Source: Streptomyces neyagawaensis
GTDB lineage: Bacteria > Actinomycetota > Actinomycetes > Streptomycetales > Streptomycetaceae
DNA: 64,000 nucleotides
Assembly (NCBI RefSeq): GCF_023516595.1
Contig: NZ_JAMGBG010000046.1
Location: forward strand, 1 to 64,000
Reading direction: 5' to 3'
Both the position numbers and the translations under genes were made by a program. How positions within the stretch are numbered: position 1 is the stretch's first letter; each line of letters opens with the position of its first letter. Below are positions 17,015 through 25,202 of this stretch, one piece after another. The notes beneath the pieces are model-generated. The model was not told the DNA's origin and did not search any database. It saw only the letters and a list, made by a program, of their open reading frames with translations.

Positions 17015-17240
17015 GGGGTTGTCGGGCGGCTGCGGGTGGAGTGTGGCTGGTCGCGCAGTTCCCCGCGCCGCTGGGGTGGTGGGGGTGTGGGTTGTTCGGT
17101 TTGTGCGGGTGGGTCGTGGCTTCTCGCGCAGTTCCCCGCGCCCCTGAGGGGTGGGGGTTTGCGTTGGTTGGTTCGTGCGGGTGGGTTGTGGCTGGTCGCG
17201 CAGTTCCTCGCGCCCCTGAGCGGAGTGGGGGTGCGGCTTT
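17015..17240. repeat. Three tandem-like units of the dispersed CGCGCAGTTCCCC repeat
   Basis: Units of about 72 bp with CGCGCAGTTCC cores at about 17052, 17124 and 17197, each preceded by a TGCGGGTGG...GTGGCT-like segment. They fill most of the gap between the SDR and the next acyl-CoA dehydrogenase gene and match the units at 12293-12425. Confidence 0.7.
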
Positions 17241-17302
17241 GATGTCGGTTGTTCTGCCTGGGTGACAACGGTTCGTGCGGTCGACCGGAGGCGGTGTGGG
17301 GC

Positions 17303-18436
17303 GTGGACTTTGGGGTGGAGGACGGGGCGTTTCGGGCGGAGGTGCGGGCTTGGCTCGCGGAGCATGCCGGGGCGGCCGGGGACCGGCGGGACTGGGAGCG
17401 GGCGCTCGGGGCCGACGGGTGGATCGGGCTCGGGTGGGCGGAGGGCGGGTACGGGAACCGGACGGCCACGCTCGTGCAGCAGGTCGTGTGGGCCGAGGAG
17501 TACGCGCGTGCCGGCGTGCCCCCCAGGTCGGGGCACATCGGGGAGAAGCTGCTCGCCCCCACCCTGATCGCCTTCGGGACACGTGAGCAGAAGGAGCGGT
17601 TCCTGCCGCCGATCGCCCGCGGCGAGGAGCTGTGGTGCCAGGGCTACAGCGAGCCCGGTGCCGGCTCCGACCTCGCGGCCGTCCGCACCAGGGCCGAGCG
17701 CCGCCCGGACGGGACGTACACCGTCACCGGGCAGAAGATCTGGACCTCGCTCGCCCATGAGGCGGACTGGTGCTTCGTGCTGGCGCGCACCGAACCCGGG
17801 TCGCGGCGGCACCACGGACTGTCGTTCCTGCTCGTCCCCATGGCGCAGCCGGGCCGCGTCGAGGTGCGGCCGATCCGGCAGATGACCGGCACGAGCGAGT
17901 TCAACGAGGTGTTCTTCGACGGGGCGCGCGCGACCCATGTCGTCGGCGGCGAGGGCGACGGCTGGCGGGTCGCCATGGGTCTCCTCGGCTTCGAGCGCGG
18001 CGTGTCGACGCTCGCCCAGCAGATCGGGTTCGCGGAGGAGCTGCGCGACGTCGTACGGGCCGCCGTGGCGAGCGGCGCCGCCGACGACCCCGTCGTACGG
18101 GAGCGGCTCGTGCGGCAGTGGGCCGAACTGCGGGTGATGCGGTGGAACGCCCTGCGGACGCTGGGCGGTTCGGAGGAGCCGGGCGCGCCGAGCGTGGCCA
18201 AGCTGCTGTGGGGGCGGTGGCATCAGCGGCTCGGCGAGCTGGCGATGGAGGTACGGGGCGCGGGGGCGGCGGTGGGGCCCGTGGAGTGGTCGCCGCGAAC
18301 GCCGTACGAACTCGACCCGCTTCAGCACCTGTTCCTGTTCAGCCGGGCCGACACCATCTACGGCGGTTCGGACGAGGTGCAGCGCACGATCATCGCCGAG
18401 CGGGTGCTCGGTCTGCCGAGGGAACCGAGGGGTTGA
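17303..18436 (+). CDS. Acyl-CoA dehydrogenase
   Basis: A 377-residue acyl-CoA dehydrogenase. It starts VDFGVEDGAFRAEVRAWLAEH. The flavin/substrate region reads LWCQGYSEPGAGSDLAAVRT and QKIWTSLAHEADW, and the C-terminus has FSRADTIYGGSDEVQRTIIA. It would oxidise an acyl-CoA at the alpha,beta position. The GTG at 17303 gives the family-like VDFG start; a GTG at 17294 next to CGGAGG is an alternative. It lies between the SDR and the alcohol dehydrogenase, 64 bp before the latter. Unlike the 11138/12453 case, no short partner subunit is adjacent. Confidence 0.9.
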   Translation: MDFGVEDGAFRAEVRAWLAEHAGAAGDRRDWERALGADGWIGLGWAEGGYGNRTATLVQQVVWAEEYARAGVPPRSGHIGEKLLAPTLIAFGTREQKERFLPPIARGEELWCQGYSEPGAGSDLAAVRTRAERRPDGTYTVTGQKIWTSLAHEADWCFVLARTEPGSRRHHGLSFLLVPMAQPGRVEVRPIRQMTGTSEFNEVFFDGARATHVVGGEGDGWRVAMGLLGFERGVSTLAQQIGFAEELRDVVRAAVASGAADDPVVRERLVRQWAELRVMRWNALRTLGGSEEPGAPSVAKLLWGRWHQRLGELAMEVRGAGAAVGPVEWSPRTPYELDPLQHLFLFSRADTIYGGSDEVQRTIIAERVLGLPREPRG

Positions 18437-18500
18437 GGGACGTGACGACGGTACGGAGGGCGAGGGTCGGCCTGTCGACGGTGGGTCGGGGGGTGTCGGC

Positions 18501-19550
18501 GTGAGAGGCGTCGTGTTCGACGGGAAGCGGGTCGAGGTCGTCGACGATCTCGACGTCCGTGAGCCGGGGCCCGGCGAGGTGCGGGTCGCGGTCGCGGCGG
18601 CCGGGCTCTGCCACAGCGATCTGTCGGTGGTGGACGGGACGATCCCGTTCCCGGCGCCGGTCGTGCTCGGGCACGAGGGCGCGGGCGTCGTCGACGCGGT
18701 GGGCGCGGGCGTCACCCATGTCCGGCCTGGTGACCATGTGGCGCTGTCCACCCTCGCCAACTGCGGGACCTGCACCGACTGCGACCGGGGACGGCCCACC
18801 ATGTGCCGTCGCGCGATCGGGCGCCCGGAGCGGCCGTTCACCCGTGGTGAGGAGCCGGTGTTCCAGTTCGCCGCCAACTCCGCCTTCGCCGAACGGACGG
18901 TCGTCAAGGCCGTGCAGGCCGTGCGGATACCGGACGACATTCCGCTGACGTCCGCCGCGTTGATCGGGTGCGGCGTACTGACCGGCGTCGGCGCCGTCCT
19001 CAACCGGGCGCGCGTCGACCGGGGCGAGAGCGTACTCGTCATCGGGGCCGGTGGCATCGGGCTCAACGTCATCCAGGGGGCGCGCCTCGCGGGCGCGACC
19101 CGGATCGTCGCGGTCGACGCCAACCCGGAGAAGGAGGCCGTGGCCCGGCAGTTCGGTGCCACGCACTTCCTCACCTCTGCCGAAGACGCGCGGGAGGTCG
19201 TTCCGACCGGCGTCGACCACGCCTTCGAGTGCGTCGGCCGCGTCGAACTCATCCGCCAGGCGATCGATCTGCTGGACCGGCGGGGACAGGCGGTGCTGCT
19301 GGGCGTACCGGCGGCCACGGCCGAGGCGTCCTTCCGGGTCTCCTCCCTCTACCTGGACAAGGCGATCCTGGGCTGCCGCTACGGATCGTCCCGCCCCCAG
19401 CGGGACATCGCGCTCTACGCCGAGCTGTACCGCGAAGGGCGGCTGCTGCTCGACGAGCTGGTGACCGCCACGTACCCGGTGGAGGACTTCACGAAGGCGG
19501 CCCAGGACGCGGCGGAGGGGAGGGTCGCCCGGGCGGTGCTCACGTTCTGA
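18501..19550 (+). CDS. Zinc-dependent alcohol dehydrogenase (MDR family)
   Basis: A 349-residue medium-chain dehydrogenase. Catalytic zinc ligands are visible in GLCHSDLSVVDG and VLGHEGAG. The structural zinc lobe has four Cys in NCGTCTDCDRGRPTMC. The NAD-binding motif is VIGAGGIGLNVIQGARLAG, followed by RIVAVDANPEKEAVARQFGA, whose Asp points to NAD rather than NADP. It probably oxidises an alcohol intermediate of the same pathway as the two preceding genes, with which it is co-directional. A strong hairpin follows at 19604. Confidence 0.9.
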   Translation: MRGVVFDGKRVEVVDDLDVREPGPGEVRVAVAAAGLCHSDLSVVDGTIPFPAPVVLGHEGAGVVDAVGAGVTHVRPGDHVALSTLANCGTCTDCDRGRPTMCRRAIGRPERPFTRGEEPVFQFAANSAFAERTVVKAVQAVRIPDDIPLTSAALIGCGVLTGVGAVLNRARVDRGESVLVIGAGGIGLNVIQGARLAGATRIVAVDANPEKEAVARQFGATHFLTSAEDAREVVPTGVDHAFECVGRVELIRQAIDLLDRRGQAVLLGVPAATAEASFRVSSLYLDKAILGCRYGSSRPQRDIALYAELYREGRLLLDELVTATYPVEDFTKAAQDAAEGRVARAVLTF

Positions 19551-19603
19551 GCCGGGGGAGGGAGCCGTGGGCGCGCGGCTGAGCGCCGGGGCGCAAACAC
19601 AAA

Positions 19604-19629
19604 GGCAAGGAGTCACCGAACTCCTTGCC
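19604..19629. terminator. Hairpin terminator after the SDR-acyl-CoA dehydrogenase-ADH operon
   Basis: GGCAAGGAGT at 19604-19613 pairs perfectly with ACTCCTTGCC at 19620-19629 across a 6-nt loop. There is no long T-run, as is usual in Streptomyces. It separates the catabolic operon from the glycosyltransferase gene. Confidence 0.7.
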
Positions 19630-19731
19630 GTGCTCAACTTATAGCGCACGGGGGGTCTTGCGGCAAGGGCCCGGTCGTACCGCAGAATCACCGACCTGAG
19701 CGGGATTTCGGCGGAGATCGGGAGTGGTGGA

Positions 19732-20943
19732 GTGCGCGTTGTGCTGTCGACCTACGGGTCGCGGGGGGACATCCAGCCGATGGCGGGACTGGCCGCGAGT
19801 CTGCGGGAGTCAGGAGCCGAGGTACGGGTGTGCGGCCCGTCGGACGAGGAGTTCGGGAAGCTGCTCGCCGGGATCGGCGTGGAGATGGTGCCGTACGGGC
19901 CGTCGGCGCGGGCGCTGACCAAGGCGGCGCCGCCCGCCTCGACGGTCCCCGAGCGTGCCGCACAGGTGATCGCCAGCCAGTTCGAGGTGATCGCCGCGGC
20001 GGCCGAGGGCTGGGACGTCCTCGTGGCGACCGGCATGATCCCGGCCGCGGCCGGTGCGCGCTCGGTGGCCGAGAGACTCGGCATCCCCTCGGTGTCCGTG
20101 ACCTTCCAGCAGCTCACGCTGCCGTCGCCGCAGCGCCCGCCGCTGGCGTACCCGGGGCATCCGCTGCCGCCGGACGTGACCGACAACCGGGCGCTGTGGG
20201 ACCTCGACGCCGAGGCCATCGACGCGCTGTTCGGGGAGGCGCTGAACACCCACCGGGCCGCGGCCGGGCTGCCCCCGGTGGACGGTGTCCGTGACCATGT
20301 CGTCGGCGACCGGCCGTGGCTGGCGACGGACCCGGTCCTCGACCCGCCGACGGAGATGCCGGACTTCGACGTCGTCCAGACCGGTGCGTGGTTCCTGCCC
20401 GACGAACGGCCTTTGCCGGACGAGCTGTCGGCGTTCCTGGACGCCGGCGACCCCCCGGTCTACGTGGGCTTCGGCAGCATGCCCATGCATGCCTCGCGGG
20501 ACGTCGCCCGGATCGCCGTCGACGCGGTGCGGGCGCAGGGCCGCCGGGTGCTCGTCGGGCGCGGCTGGGCCGATCTCGCCCTGATCGACGAGCGGGACGA
20601 CTGCCTCGCCGTCGGCGAGGTCAACCACCAGGCGCTGTTCGGTCGGGTGGCCGCCGTCGTCCACCACGGAGGCGCCGGCACCACGACCACGGCCGCCCGG
20701 TGCGGCGCGCCCCAGGTCGTCGTACCGCAGCTGGCGGACCAGCCGTACTGGGCGGGCCGGGTGGCGGCCCTCGGTATCGGCGCGGCCCACGACGGCCCCG
20801 TCCCGACCTACGCGTCCCTGTCGGCCGCGCTGGAGGTGGCGCTCGCCCCGGAGACGGGGGAGCGGGCGGGGGAGGTTGCCGCCACGGTCCGCACCGACGG
20901 GACGGAGGTGGCCGCGAAGCTGCTGCTCGACGGGGTCGGGTGA
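19732..20943 (+). CDS. UGT/MGT-type glycosyltransferase (GT1)
   Basis: A 403-residue GT-B glycosyltransferase of the macrolide/vancosaminyl transferase kind. The N-terminus is MRVVLSTYGSRGDIQPMAGLAASL. The donor domain has VYVGFGSMP, then the signature VNHQALFGRVAAVVHHGGAG with TTTTAARCGAPQVVVPQLADQPYWAGRV. It would transfer a sugar from a nucleotide sugar to a small hydrophobic acceptor in the cytosol. No biosynthetic cluster is nearby, so the acceptor is unknown; detoxification of aglycones is one possibility. The stop codon lies in a run of GGGTGACGG-type repeats. Confidence 0.88.
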   Translation: MRVVLSTYGSRGDIQPMAGLAASLRESGAEVRVCGPSDEEFGKLLAGIGVEMVPYGPSARALTKAAPPASTVPERAAQVIASQFEVIAAAAEGWDVLVATGMIPAAAGARSVAERLGIPSVSVTFQQLTLPSPQRPPLAYPGHPLPPDVTDNRALWDLDAEAIDALFGEALNTHRAAAGLPPVDGVRDHVVGDRPWLATDPVLDPPTEMPDFDVVQTGAWFLPDERPLPDELSAFLDAGDPPVYVGFGSMPMHASRDVARIAVDAVRAQGRRVLVGRGWADLALIDERDDCLAVGEVNHQALFGRVAAVVHHGGAGTTTTAARCGAPQVVVPQLADQPYWAGRVAALGIGAAHDGPVPTYASLSAALEVALAPETGERAGEVAATVRTDGTEVAAKLLLDGVG

Positions 20944-21008
20944 CGGCGGGCGGGTGACGGCGGGCGGGTGACGCGGACGGGTGACGGCGGGCGGGTGACG
21001 CGGACGGG
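20938..21008. repeat. Stop-codon-containing 13/14-bp tandem repeats after the glycosyltransferase
   Basis: Alternating GGGTGACGGCGGGC (14 bp) and GGGTGACGCGGAC (13 bp) units, five in all, start with the gene's own final Gly codon and TGA. Each unit repeats a TGA. Confidence 0.75.
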
Positions 21009-21076
21009 CGCCGCCGCAGCCGCGGTCACGGCTGTCGCGAGGAGCCGCGGTCAGGGCCGTCGCCGAGCGGTTGCGG

Positions 21077-22126
21077 TCAGGGCTGTCGCTGAGGGGCCGC
21101 CGGTGTCGCTTCGCCCGAGCGGAACGTGCGCCGGTACGCCGTCGGGGTCACCCCCAGGGCGCCCTGGAGGTGCTGGCGCATCGACTGGGCGGTGCCGAAC
21201 CCCGCGTCGTGGGCGATCTGGTCGATGGACAGGTCGGTGGACTCCAGGAGGTGGCGGGCCCGTTCGACGCGCTGCCGGGTCAGCCACTGGCCGGGGCTGA
21301 CCCCGACCTCCTCCCGGAAGCGGCGCGTGAACGTACGCACCGACATGGCCTCCTGCCGGGCCATGTCCCGCAGCTGGATCGGCTCGTGGAGGCGGGCGAG
21401 GGCCCAGGCGCGGGCGGCGGTCGTCCCGGCGGTCTGCTGCTCCGGCAGGGGCCGCTGGATGTACTGGGCCTGACCGCCGTCGCGGTGCGGCGGCACCACC
21501 GTGCGGCGGGCCACGTCGTTGGCGACGGCGGTGCCGTGGTCGCGCCGGACGAGATGCAGGCAGAGATCGATGCCGGCGGCGACGCCCGCCGAGGTGAGGA
21601 CGTCGCCGTCGTCGACGAACAGCACGTCGGCGTCCACCCGCACCTTGGGGAACAGCCGCTGGAAGTGCTCGGCGTGGTACCAGTGCGTGGTCGCCGGGCG
21701 GCCGTCGAGGAAGCCGGCTGCGGCCAGGACGTAGCCGCCGGTGCAGATGGAGACGAGCCGGGTGCCGGGGCGGATGTGGGCGAGGGCGGCGGCCAGTTCC
21801 GGGGTGAGGACGCCGTCCTCGTAGACCGGGCCCAGCTCGTGCGAGGCGGGCACCACCACGGTGTCCGCGGTCGCCAGGGCCTCCGGTCCGTTCGGGACGA
21901 GGACGGCGAAGTCGGCGTCCGTCTCCACCGGTCCCGGTGGCCGGATCGAGCAGGTGACGATGTCGTACAGGCGGCGGCCGTCCGCTCCCCGCGCCTTGCC
22001 GAAGATGCGCTGCGGGATCCCCAGCTCGAACGGCAGCAGCCCGTCCATGGCGAGGACGACGACACGGTGCCGGGCGCCGGGCGGGGCGGGCGTGCGGGCG
22101 GGCTTGCGGGCGGACTCCGGGTTCAT
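21077..22126 (-). CDS. GlxA-type transcriptional regulator (DJ-1/PfpI domain plus AraC-type HTH)
   Basis: A 349-residue regulator. The N-terminal domain (about residues 22-195) is an inactive class I glutamine-amidotransferase/DJ-1 fold with the nucleophile-elbow segment VSICTGGYVLAAAGFLDG. The C-terminal AraC domain (about 235-335) has two helix-turn-helix motifs, RQEAMSVRTFTRRFREEVG and IDQIAHDAGFGTAQSMRQH. It is divergent from the MFS transporter gene with a 71-bp gap, so it probably controls that transporter. The ligand is unknown. The stop codon at 21077 leads into GC-rich short repeats. Confidence 0.9.
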   Translation of the reverse strand: MNPESARKPARTPAPPGARHRVVVLAMDGLLPFELGIPQRIFGKARGADGRRLYDIVTCSIRPPGPVETDADFAVLVPNGPEALATADTVVVPASHELGPVYEDGVLTPELAAALAHIRPGTRLVSICTGGYVLAAAGFLDGRPATTHWYHAEHFQRLFPKVRVDADVLFVDDGDVLTSAGVAAGIDLCLHLVRRDHGTAVANDVARRTVVPPHRDGGQAQYIQRPLPEQQTAGTTAARAWALARLHEPIQLRDMARQEAMSVRTFTRRFREEVGVSPGQWLTRQRVERARHLLESTDLSIDQIAHDAGFGTAQSMRQHLQGALGVTPTAYRRTFRSGEATPAAPQRQP

Positions 22127-22197
22127 GGCCCGATCCTAACGAACGCTGTCCTTCGGGCCACTCGTTCCGGAAGATCGCAGGTCCGAAGCTTGTCCGC

Positions 22198-23559
22198 ATG
22201 ACGCAGAGAGCCGACGACGCACCCGCGCTCGCCCGCACCACCACCGATCAGCAGCCCCACGATCCCCGCCCCGCGAAATCCCCCCGGGTGCACCGCGCCT
22301 GGTTCGTCGCGGCCGTCACCTTCGTGACGATCATCGGCGCGGCGGCCTTCCGCTCCCTGCCGGGTCTGCTGATCGACCCGCTGCACGACGAGTTCCACTG
22401 GTCCCGCGGCACCATCGCGTCCGCCGTGTCGATCAACCTGGCGCTGTACGGGCTGACGGCGCCGTTCGCCGCCGCGCTGATGGACCGCTTCGGCATCCGC
22501 CGGGTGGTCGCGGTGGCCCTTACGGTGATCGCGGTCGGCGCCGGTTCGACGGTGTGGATGACCTCGGCCTGGCAGCTGATGCTCTGCTGGGGCCTGCTCG
22601 TGGGGCTCGGCTCCGGCTCGATGGCGCTGGCGTTCGCGGCGACGGTCACCAACCGCTGGTTCACCGAGCGGCGCGGCCTCGTCTCGGGCATCCTGACCGC
22701 CGCCTCGGCCTCCGGGCAGCTGATCTTCCTGCCGCTGCTGTCCTGGATCGTCTCGGAACACGACTGGCGGCCCGCCGCCGTCACCGTGGCCCTCGCCGCC
22801 CTGGCCGTCGTCCCCTTCGTCTGGCTGCTGCTGCGCGACCACCCGGCGGACTCGGGGCTGAAGCCGTACGGGGCGAAGGAGTTCGTACCCAAGCCGGCGC
22901 CCGTGCCGGGGGCGGCGCGCAGGACGATCCGGGTCCTCCTCTCGGCGGTGCGGACCGGGCCGTTCTGGCTGCTCGCCGGCACCTTCGCGATCTGCGGTGC
23001 CTCCACGAACGGCCTCATCCAGACCCACTTCGTGCCCGCCGCCCACGACCACCACATGCCCATCACCGCGGCGGCCTCCCTGCTGGCCGTCATCGGCGTC
23101 TTCGACGTCGTCGGCACGATCGCCTCGGGCTGGCTCACGGACCGCTACGAGCCGCGGCGGCTGCTGGCCGTGTACTACGCGTTCCGCGGCCTCTCCCTCC
23201 TCTTCCTGCCGCATCTGCTGGGCCCCTCCGTACACCTTCCGATGATCTTCTTCATCGTCTTCTACGGCCTCGACTGGGTCGCCACCGTCCCGCCCACCAT
23301 GGCCCTGTGCCGTGAGCACTACGGCGACGACAGCGCCATCGTCTTCGGCTGGGTCCTCGCCTCCCACCAGGTCGGCGCCGCCCTCGTCGCCTTCCTCGGC
23401 GGCCTCGCCCGCGACACCTTCGGCGAGTACGACGTCGTCTGGTACGCCTCCGGGGCGCTGTGCGCGGTGGCGGCGCTGATGGCGCTGGTCATCCGGCGCC
23501 GACGGCCGACCCCGTCGGCGACCACCGGCAGCGGGGGCGTGGCGGTGGCCGGGGCCTGA
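22198..23559 (+). CDS. MFS transporter (monocarboxylate/oxalate-formate antiporter-like)
   Basis: A 453-residue membrane protein with about 12 hydrophobic segments in two halves and a basic central loop near residue 245. The MFS loop 2-3 signature is seen as LMDRFGIRRVVAV, and the TM4-5 area has RGLVSGILTAASASGQLIFLP. The proline-poor C-terminal tail is basic and probably cytosolic. The closest general subfamily I recognise is monocarboxylate or oxalate/formate exchangers, but substrate assignment is weak. It is regulated by, or at least divergent from, the GlxA-type gene at 21077. Confidence 0.88.
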   Translation: MTQRADDAPALARTTTDQQPHDPRPAKSPRVHRAWFVAAVTFVTIIGAAAFRSLPGLLIDPLHDEFHWSRGTIASAVSINLALYGLTAPFAAALMDRFGIRRVVAVALTVIAVGAGSTVWMTSAWQLMLCWGLLVGLGSGSMALAFAATVTNRWFTERRGLVSGILTAASASGQLIFLPLLSWIVSEHDWRPAAVTVALAALAVVPFVWLLLRDHPADSGLKPYGAKEFVPKPAPVPGAARRTIRVLLSAVRTGPFWLLAGTFAICGASTNGLIQTHFVPAAHDHHMPITAAASLLAVIGVFDVVGTIASGWLTDRYEPRRLLAVYYAFRGLSLLFLPHLLGPSVHLPMIFFIVFYGLDWVATVPPTMALCREHYGDDSAIVFGWVLASHQVGAALVAFLGGLARDTFGEYDVVWYASGALCAVAALMALVIRRRRPTPSATTGSGGVAVAGA

Positions 23560-23574
23560 CGTACGGCGGCTCCG

Positions 23575-23697
23575 GGGCGGAACCCGTCCTGCGGCGATTC
23601 CGGGCGGAACCCGTCCTGCGGCGATTCCGGACGGGGCGGGCGCGACCGTTTCGGGGTGGGGCGGGCGCAACCGTTTCGGGGCGGGCACACTCCCTTT
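23575..23697. repeat. Two families of short tandem repeats after the MFS gene
   Basis: Two copies of a 27-bp unit with GCGGAACCCGTCCTGCGGCG cores are followed by two copies of a unit containing GGGGCGGGCGCGACCGTTTC. No gene or hairpin is evident. Confidence 0.65.
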
Positions 23698-23717
23698 AGG
23701 CGGGGAGGGTGCTGGTG

Positions 23718-24260
23718 ATGTCCATGGCGAAGGCAGAGACGACGGACGAGGGCGTGGCCCGCGGGAGCGCCGAACCGTCGGCGGTGTCCATGGCCGTGCT
23801 CGGGGTCGAGGGCGCGCTGGTGTGCGCCGCGCTGTTCGTGGCCGTGCTCGGCGCCCAGGAGGGCCCCGGCGGCGGGGAGCCCTTCGCGGCCCTCGCGGTC
23901 GTCCCGCTGATGCTCGTGCTGACCCTGTTCGCCGGTGGTGTGCTCACCGCCGCGTACGTCGTCCCGGCGGTGCGCCTCGCCCACTGGACCGCGCGGCAGC
24001 TGACCGGCCGCACCGCCTGGTGGTGGATCCCACCCGCCTGCACCCTGTGGGTCCTCCCGGCCCTGGCCGTTCCCGCCTGGCACCTCGCGGGCCTCGGCCT
24101 CTACGCCGTGACCCTGCCCCCGGCCCTGGCGGTGCACGTCACTGTCGTACGGGCCCGGGCGGGCCGACCGGTACAGCCCTGCGCGGCGATCCTCTCGTGG
24201 GGCGCGCTGGCCGTCGGGTGCGTGGTGATCGGCGGCGGGGCGGTCGTGGCGGTGGGGTGA
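23718..24260 (+). CDS. Small multi-pass membrane protein of unknown function
   Basis: A 180-residue protein with about five hydrophobic segments (for example VLGVEGALVCAALFVAVLGA and VVPLMLVLTLFAGGVLTAAY). A loop carrying TGRTAWWWIPPACTLWVLP follows. No family is recognised. The ATG at 23718 is chosen because GGGGAGGG lies about 8 bp upstream; starts at 23709 or 23724 are possible. It is convergent with the flavin reductase gene, separated by that gene's tail repeats. Confidence 0.6.
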   Translation: MSMAKAETTDEGVARGSAEPSAVSMAVLGVEGALVCAALFVAVLGAQEGPGGGEPFAALAVVPLMLVLTLFAGGVLTAAYVVPAVRLAHWTARQLTGRTAWWWIPPACTLWVLPALAVPAWHLAGLGLYAVTLPPALAVHVTVVRARAGRPVQPCAAILSWGALAVGCVVIGGGAVVAVG

Positions 24261-24273
24261 GGCCGGGGTGGGT

Positions 24274-24386
24274 CAGCCGGGTTGTGAAGCGGTGGAGTGG
24301 CCCAGCCGGTTGTGAAGCGGCGGGGTGTCTCAGCCGGTTGTGAAGCGGCGGGGTGTCTCAGCCGGTTGTGAAGCGGCGGGGTGTCT
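24274..24386. repeat. Tandem 28-bp repeats copying the flavin reductase gene tail
   Basis: Units start at 24274 (29 bp, diverged), 24303, 24331 and 24359. A fifth copy at 24387 is the coding tail itself. On the minus strand each unit re-encodes F-T-T-G followed by TGA, so the repeats are duplications of the gene's 3' end. Confidence 0.9.
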
Positions 24387-25117
24387 CAGCCGGTTGTGAA
24401 GCCGCCGAAGCGGCCCCGGTGGAAGAGCAGGGGCGCGCTCGACGCCTCGTCCGCGTCGGCGGTGCCCAGTGCCTCCACCCGGCCCACCACGATCAGATGG
24501 TCCCCTCCGGGGTGCACGGCGTGGATCGCGCAGTCGATCCAGGCGGCGGCGCCGGCGAGGCGGGGCGAGCCGGTGACGGGGGCCGGGTCGTGGGCGACAC
24601 CGGCGAACTTGTCCGCACCGCTCACCGCGAAGCGCCGGCACAACTCGCCCTGATCCGCGCCGAGTACGTTCACGCAGAAGACGCCGGCGCGAGCGATCCG
24701 GGGCCAGGTCGTCGACGTACGGCCGACCATGAAGACGACGAGGGGCGGGTCGAGCGAGAGCGAGGAGAAGGACTGACAGGCGAATCCGGCGGGGCGGTCG
24801 TCGGGAGGGGGGCTGCCGGTGGGGCGGCCGTCGGTGGGGTGGCCCTCGGCAGGGCGGCTGCCGACGGGGCGACCGTGGGTCGGGTCGTCCTGGCCGGTGG
24901 CGGAGGGCGGCGGGGCGGTGATCACCGTCACGCCCGTCGCGAAGCTGCCCAGGACGCGGCGGAACTCCGCCTGGTCGACGGGCGCCCGCTCGCCCTCACG
25001 GACACAGCGCAGCTCGGGGCGCGGCAGCGCTTCGACCGGGCGGACCGGCGCGGCCGTCCGAGTCCGGTCGGACCGTAGATATCGGACGGCTGCCGCCGCC
25101 ATTCCCGCATGTCCCAT
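24386..25117 (-). CDS. Flavin reductase family protein (NAD(P)H:FMN/FAD oxidoreductase)
   Basis: A 243-residue protein of the HpaC/HsaB-like flavin reductase fold: LGSFATGVTVIT near the start, ACQSFSSLSLDPPLVVFMVG, then GVFCVNVLGADQGELCRRFA. Such enzymes supply reduced flavin to a separate monooxygenase, so a partner in ring or chain hydroxylation is expected; the FAD monooxygenase at 30066 or a distant gene could use it. Between the first two motifs is a Pro/Gly/Asp-rich insertion of about 35 residues made of GRP-type repeats, unusual for the fold. The ATG at 25117 follows GGGG; GTG codons at 25120 and 25123 are alternatives. An operator palindrome lies 17 bp upstream. Confidence 0.85.
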   Translation of the reverse strand: MGHAGMAAAAVRYLRSDRTRTAAPVRPVEALPRPELRCVREGERAPVDQAEFRRVLGSFATGVTVITAPPPSATGQDDPTHGRPVGSRPAEGHPTDGRPTGSPPPDDRPAGFACQSFSSLSLDPPLVVFMVGRTSTTWPRIARAGVFCVNVLGADQGELCRRFAVSGADKFAGVAHDPAPVTGSPRLAGAAAWIDCAIHAVHPGGDHLIVVGRVEALGTADADEASSAPLLFHRGRFGGFTTG

Positions 25118-25133
25118 CACCACCCCATTGAAA

Positions 25134-25148
25134 CTGACGAACCGTCAG
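25134..25148. promoter_or_regulatory. Operator palindrome CTGACGAACCGTCAG (perfect arms)
   Basis: Both arms match CTGACG-N3-CGTCAG exactly. It lies immediately upstream of the flavin reductase start on the minus strand, a position suited to repression. Confidence 0.8.
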
Positions 25149-25202
25149 AAATGAAGGGCCGTGCGGGTCGCCGTTGGGTCCGCCGTCTCTGCGGGCGGGT
25201 GT

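Noticed and set aside
16784..19318. 844-residue open frame on the minus strand
   Set aside because: Antisense to the SDR, acyl-CoA dehydrogenase and alcohol dehydrogenase genes, which have clear motifs and codon bias.
19732..23559. Glycosyltransferase and MFS genes as part of an antibiotic cluster
   Set aside because: No biosynthetic core enzyme is nearby, and the MFS gene is paired with its own GlxA-type regulator.
24274..24414. Possible CRISPR array
   Set aside because: The 28-bp units are contiguous without spacers.
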